This document shows, in pieces, positions 61,255-64,000 of a stretch of DNA of 64,000 bases. The notes below the pieces were generated by a model. It searched no databases and was not told where the DNA came from. It was given only the letters and a program-made list of their open reading frames with translations. Position 1 is the first letter of the stretch. Each line of letters begins with the position of its first letter. Position numbers and translations under genes: made by a program. Source of the stretch: an uncultured Sulfitobacter sp. (GTDB lineage: Bacteria; Pseudomonadota; Alphaproteobacteria; Rhodobacterales; Rhodobacteraceae); assembly GCA_937928635.1 (NCBI GenBank), contig CALFWM010000008.1, positions 160,001 through 224,000 on the forward strand, read 5' to 3'.

Positions 61255-61497
61255 GTGACCCAAAAGGAACGTACAGAAAACAGAACACAGGCCCGCCGCT
61301 TGATCAAAATCGGCGCGGTGGGAAGTGTGCTCGCAGCACTGTGTTGCTTCACGCCTCTGTTGGTTCTTCTGTTGGGGGCGATGGGGCTGGGCGGATTGAG
61401 CGGATATCTTGACCTTGTCTTGCTGCCCGCCTTGCTGCTCTTTATCCTTCTCACCCTTGTTGCGCTATTTCGATTAGGATCGGGGGGCGGCACATGA
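61255..61497 (+). CDS. MerF-like small membrane transporter
   Basis: The 80-residue protein (GTG 61255) has two hydrophobic helices. SVLAALCCFTPLLVLLLGAMGLGGLSGYLDLVLLPALLLF closely follows the mercury-importer MerF pattern, with the paired cysteines in helix one. The second cysteine pair that MerF has after helix two is missing (LFRLGSGGGT end). No merA, merR or merP is nearby. The start is not certain because no clear ribosome site precedes any candidate. It overlaps msrQ by four bases. Confidence 0.78.
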   Translation: MTQKERTENRTQARRLIKIGAVGSVLAALCCFTPLLVLLLGAMGLGGLSGYLDLVLLPALLLFILLTLVALFRLGSGGGT

Positions 61498-62102
61498 TTG
61501 TGCAGCGCATCAACACCGGGCTGCAGCGCGTGCCAACCTGGCCGCTCTATATACTGTATCTGATGCCCGTGCCCTGGCTGCTCTATCTCGCGCAGACCGG
61601 CGGGCTTGGCCGCGAACCGATCAAAGCGCTCGAACATGAGCTGGGTGAGATCGCGTTGCAATTGCTGATCCTTGGATTGGCTGTTTCGCCCTTGCGCCGC
61701 TATGTTGGAATCAACCTGATGAAATTTCGCCGCATGCTGGGTTTGTTGACCTTTATCTATGTTGCGCTGCACCTGTTGGTCTGGGTGGTTCTGGATATGT
61801 CACTGCTCTGGGGGCAGATGTGGGCGGACATCTGGAAGCGTCCTTATATTACGGTCGGGATGGCCGGATTTCTTGCGCTGATCCCGCTGGCCATCACGTC
61901 CAACAATATCTCTGTCCGCAAAATGGGCGCATCTACCTGGCGCAAGTTGCACAAGCTGACCTATCTTGCTGCAATCCTGGGGGGACTCCACTACCTGTGG
62001 CTGGTGCGGGGCATCCAGTTTGAGCCAATGATCTACATGGCCGTCATTCTCGGTTTGCTGGCTTTGCGTCTGCACAAACGAAAAGCGCCTCAGCGCGTCT
62101 GA
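61494..62102 (+). CDS. msrQ: MsrQ heme-binding membrane subunit
   Basis: A 202-residue protein of the YedZ/ferric-reductase-like family with six helices. Likely heme ligands are histidines in LEHELGEIALQLL, VALHLLVWVVLD and ILGGLHYLWLV. It passes electrons from the quinone pool or a flavin reductase to MsrP. Its end overlaps the convergent hydrolase gene by 13 bases. Confidence 0.93.
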   Translation: MIVQRINTGLQRVPTWPLYILYLMPVPWLLYLAQTGGLGREPIKALEHELGEIALQLLILGLAVSPLRRYVGINLMKFRRMLGLLTFIYVALHLLVWVVLDMSLLWGQMWADIWKRPYITVGMAGFLALIPLAITSNNISVRKMGASTWRKLHKLTYLAAILGGLHYLWLVRGIQFEPMIYMAVILGLLALRLHKRKAPQRV

Positions 62103-63064
62103 ACGATTTCATCCAGCAACCGCAACAAGAGCTGTGCAAATGCGTCCGGGGCTTCGATATGGGGGATGTGACCAACATCCCTAAGATAGGAAACCCCGCC
62201 TTGACCCAAAGCCGTGGCCAGCGCTTCGGCCTGATCCGGCGGGGTGACCGTATCCTTGTCTCCCCAGATGATCCGCACCGGGATTGGCAGATTGGCATAT
62301 GCCGCAGGATCGCGGCTGAGTGCATCAGGGGAAGGGGCCAGCAAGGCCGGCAGCCAATCCGCATAAGCAGGTGTTGTACCCCTGCGCTTTTGCGGCTGTT
62401 GCAGCGTCTTTACATACCCATCCGTTGCCGCGTCCTTATTATAGAGCAAACCCCGCAACAAAAATTTCGTCGCCAGCGGATTGGTCGCCGTCGCGGCAAT
62501 GGCTGTTTCGCGCAGAACACGTGGGCGCAGGGGCAGGGGCAAAGCAGCCTGCACCGCACTCGCATCCATGGACAGGGCACCATCTACAATGATCAGCCCG
62601 GCAAAGGCGTTGGGGTCTTTCAAAACAGCCTCGGTTGCCGCAGCCGCACCAAAGGAATGTGCAACCATGATGGGGGGTGCCTCTAGTGTGGAGACCAGAT
62701 CAAGGATTCGCCGGGCCTGGGTCAGTCGGCTGTAATCCCCATCTGGTGCCCGATCCGAATACCCAAAGGGCGGCATGTCAAAGGCGATGGCCCGGTAGCC
62801 GGCATCTCCCAGCAGTTTGGTCTCCTTGTCCCAGAACCCGGACCAGGCTGCGGTGCCATGGGCCAGCAGAACAGGCTGCGCATCTGCGGGGCCGCTGGAC
62901 TGCACATAAAAGGAAAGCGAGGCAGTCGGGACCATCAAGCCCTGCAAGGGCGCAGCGCTTTGGTCCTGAGATTCGCGCTGAGCTGCAAAAAGACGCAGCA
63001 GAACGAGGCAAAGCACCAAGGCGATCAGCAATAGAGCGAGAAGCCGGAGGATTGTGCGTCTCAT
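62090..63064 (-). CDS. Membrane-anchored alpha/beta hydrolase
   Basis: The 324-residue protein begins with a hydrophobic anchor (ILRLLALLLIALVLCLVLLRLF, about 5-26) and continues as an alpha/beta hydrolase: the oxyanion region LLAHGTAAWSGFWD, nucleophile serine in MVAHSFGAAAATE, the acid in IIWGDKDTVTPP and histidine in DVGHIPHIEAPD. The chemical substrate is unknown. ATG 63064 gives the short anchor; the longer frame to 63295 has no sensible ribosome site. Confidence 0.88.
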   Translation of the reverse strand: MRRTILRLLALLLIALVLCLVLLRLFAAQRESQDQSAAPLQGLMVPTASLSFYVQSSGPADAQPVLLAHGTAAWSGFWDKETKLLGDAGYRAIAFDMPPFGYSDRAPDGDYSRLTQARRILDLVSTLEAPPIMVAHSFGAAAATEAVLKDPNAFAGLIIVDGALSMDASAVQAALPLPLRPRVLRETAIAATATNPLATKFLLRGLLYNKDAATDGYVKTLQQPQKRRGTTPAYADWLPALLAPSPDALSRDPAAYANLPIPVRIIWGDKDTVTPPDQAEALATALGQGGVSYLRDVGHIPHIEAPDAFAQLLLRLLDEIVQTR

Positions 63065-63876
63065 GTAAGCGGCCTGCGTGATTGTAATGCGTTTTGGAGA
63101 GTGTGAATCATCCGGCCAACCCGGTGCAACAGAGGAATCGAGCAAAAAACTCGGGTGACCCGGGTGAAAATGAGGCGGAAACAGCCGACTCGCAGGGTGT
63201 GATTTGGTGAATTGGCAGAATCCGGAGAGAAATGTTGGCGCAAACGGACTGAGTCCCCTCAGATTCCGGGGGCGACCCTGTGGATAACTGCGCAAATCAT
63301 GAAAACCGGAGCGAAATTGACCTATGGTCAGAGCAATATTGATGCCTGAACCGGCCTGTTTTTAGCAATATTTAGCAATCAAACCCCTGTTTTTATGGGA
63401 AAAACACGGTTCGCCGCAAAAAATGCATATTTCACGAAAAAAGGGGTTGCGGGTCTCAGCCACTAACTCTAGAACCCCCCTTACCGGACGAGCAGAGACG
63501 CTCCGACGGGGCAGCGAGGGGCCAAGCGGAAACGCAGACGCAACGAGCTGGAAGAATAAAATCAGAGGTAATTGAGGCGGGGCGCGCCAAAGAAGTTAGG
63601 GCGCATCCAGTCACTTTTGTCTCTACGCTCTTTGAAATTGATAATATCTGAAGAGATATGTGGGCGGTTTGGTTCATTTCGATGGATCAACGTCTGTATA
63701 TCGCGCTCTTAGGCTTCGGCCGATGATGGAGTGTCAGCTTCACTGTTTGGACGGCTTCCAGTTATCTTTGATAACTGAAGCACAACAAACAGAAAAGACG
63801 CCATAAGATTTCAGTAAGGTCTTATGGTCGATGTGCAGAGGTTCGAACGTCAAGGACATGCAAGCAATTGCATTTC
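63065..63876 (+). promoter_or_regulatory. Leader and promoter region of the rRNA operon
   Basis: These 812 bases hold no protein gene. A boxA-like CGCTCTTTGA lies at 63626-63635, as in alphaproteobacterial rRNA leaders. Two hairpins follow: CAGTTATC (63759-63766) with GATAACTG (63770-63777), and CCATAAGA (63801-63808) with TCTTATGG (63820-63827), likely processing signals. A TTGCGG at 63447-63452 followed by TCTAGA is a weak promoter candidate. A DnaA-box-like TGTGGATAA occurs at 63279-63287, and AGCAATATT repeats lie at 63331 and 63367. Confidence 0.6.
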
Positions 63877-64000
63877 AACTTGAGAGTTTGATCCTGGCTC
63901 AGAACGAACGCTGGCGGCAGGCCTAACACATGCAAGTCGAGCGCACCTTCGGGTGAGCGGCGAACGGGTTAGTAACGCGTGGGAATATGCCCTTCTCTAC
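63877..64000 (+). rRNA. rrs: 16S ribosomal RNA, 5' end
   Basis: The 5' conserved segment (AACTTGAGAGTTTGATCCTG, then GCTCAG and the ACGCTGGCGGC block) is present, followed by GCAAGTCGAGCGC and an early loop CACCTTCGGGTG typical of Rhodobacterales. The gene continues beyond the window end. Confidence 0.97.

Noticed and set aside
61052..61258. A 68-codon ORF overlapping the msrP stop as TGATG
   Set aside because: Most of its early codons come from the tandem palindromes at 61077-61121 and the remainder lacks any domain or composition bias of a coding sequence; it also competes with the MerF-like frame.

Overview
The window is a contiguous piece of the chromosome of an alphaproteobacterium, most probably a marine Rhodobacterales (Roseobacter group) member. 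This rests on the 16S rRNA start at the right edge, high coding GC, dense operons with ATGA/GTGA stop-start overlaps, and gene sets typical of that group (DUF3035 lipoprotein, paired M16 proteases, deoC with a double aldehyde dehydrogenase, msrPQ). No prophage, CRISPR array, transposase or plasmid gene was recognised. The accessory signal lies in short repeats and small orphan ORFs.

Layout. 1-4190 (+): purH end, lspA, DUF3035 lipoprotein and two M16 proteases, one with its zinc site and one without. 4354-7752 (-): deoC plus a fused aldehyde dehydrogenase, a deoxyribose degradation unit. 7925-11048 (+): multi-spanning membrane protein overlapping an OmpR-type regulator and a histidine kinase. 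11124-15044 (+): ABC-3 family Mn/Zn uptake operon with an operator-like leader. 15339-17032 (+): secreted rhodanese-like protein without catalytic Cys, and a membrane-anchored LysM protein. 17182-20264 (+): mutL and rmuC. 20370-24970 (+): FAD oxidoreductase, DUF1365, MFS, DUF3833 and SDR, resembling the lipid-modification cluster linked to cyclopropane or furan fatty acids elsewhere but lacking the methyltransferase. 24973-27304 (-): saccharopine dehydrogenase-like, GST and histidine phosphatase. 27499-31515 (+): solitary formate dehydrogenase alpha subunit and an M20 amidohydrolase. 31524-34590 (-): hybrid PAS histidine kinase, response regulator and GNAT. 34686-36214 (+): DUF1007 and a NicO-type metal exporter.

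36350-46651 (+) is a branched-chain-amino-acid-type ABC transporter (LivG, H, M, K, F) bracketed by an acyl-CoA synthetase and a PaaK-like ligase. This suggests uptake of a carboxylic acid followed by CoA activation. Two small orphan ORFs sit between the transporter genes. From 39.8 to 50.4 kb the gaps carry at least ten REP-like hairpins of three sequence families, each with GTAG or GTAA at the 5' foot.

46726-53895 holds an orphan ferric-type permease, yghU, a PhzF-family gene, rpmJ, tRNA-Val(GAC), an N-formylglutamate amidohydrolase, dinB and a NUDIX hydrolase. 54112-58767 holds pyrF, a possible 35-residue ORF, a conserved-looking hypothetical gene and clpB behind a sigma-32-type promoter. 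58863-63064 holds a GNAT, a HAD phosphatase, msrP, a MerF-like gene, msrQ and an alpha/beta hydrolase. An 812-base leader with a boxA-like motif precedes the 16S rRNA gene, cut by the window end.

The most unusual signals are a 22-base repeat in four copies, all in one orientation, that contains a Shine-Dalgarno and in three copies is followed at once by ATG; the REP cluster, in which one inverted pair supplies the stop codons of both convergent genes; and a 98-base palindrome between dinB and the NUDIX gene whose end recurs 1.9 kb away.
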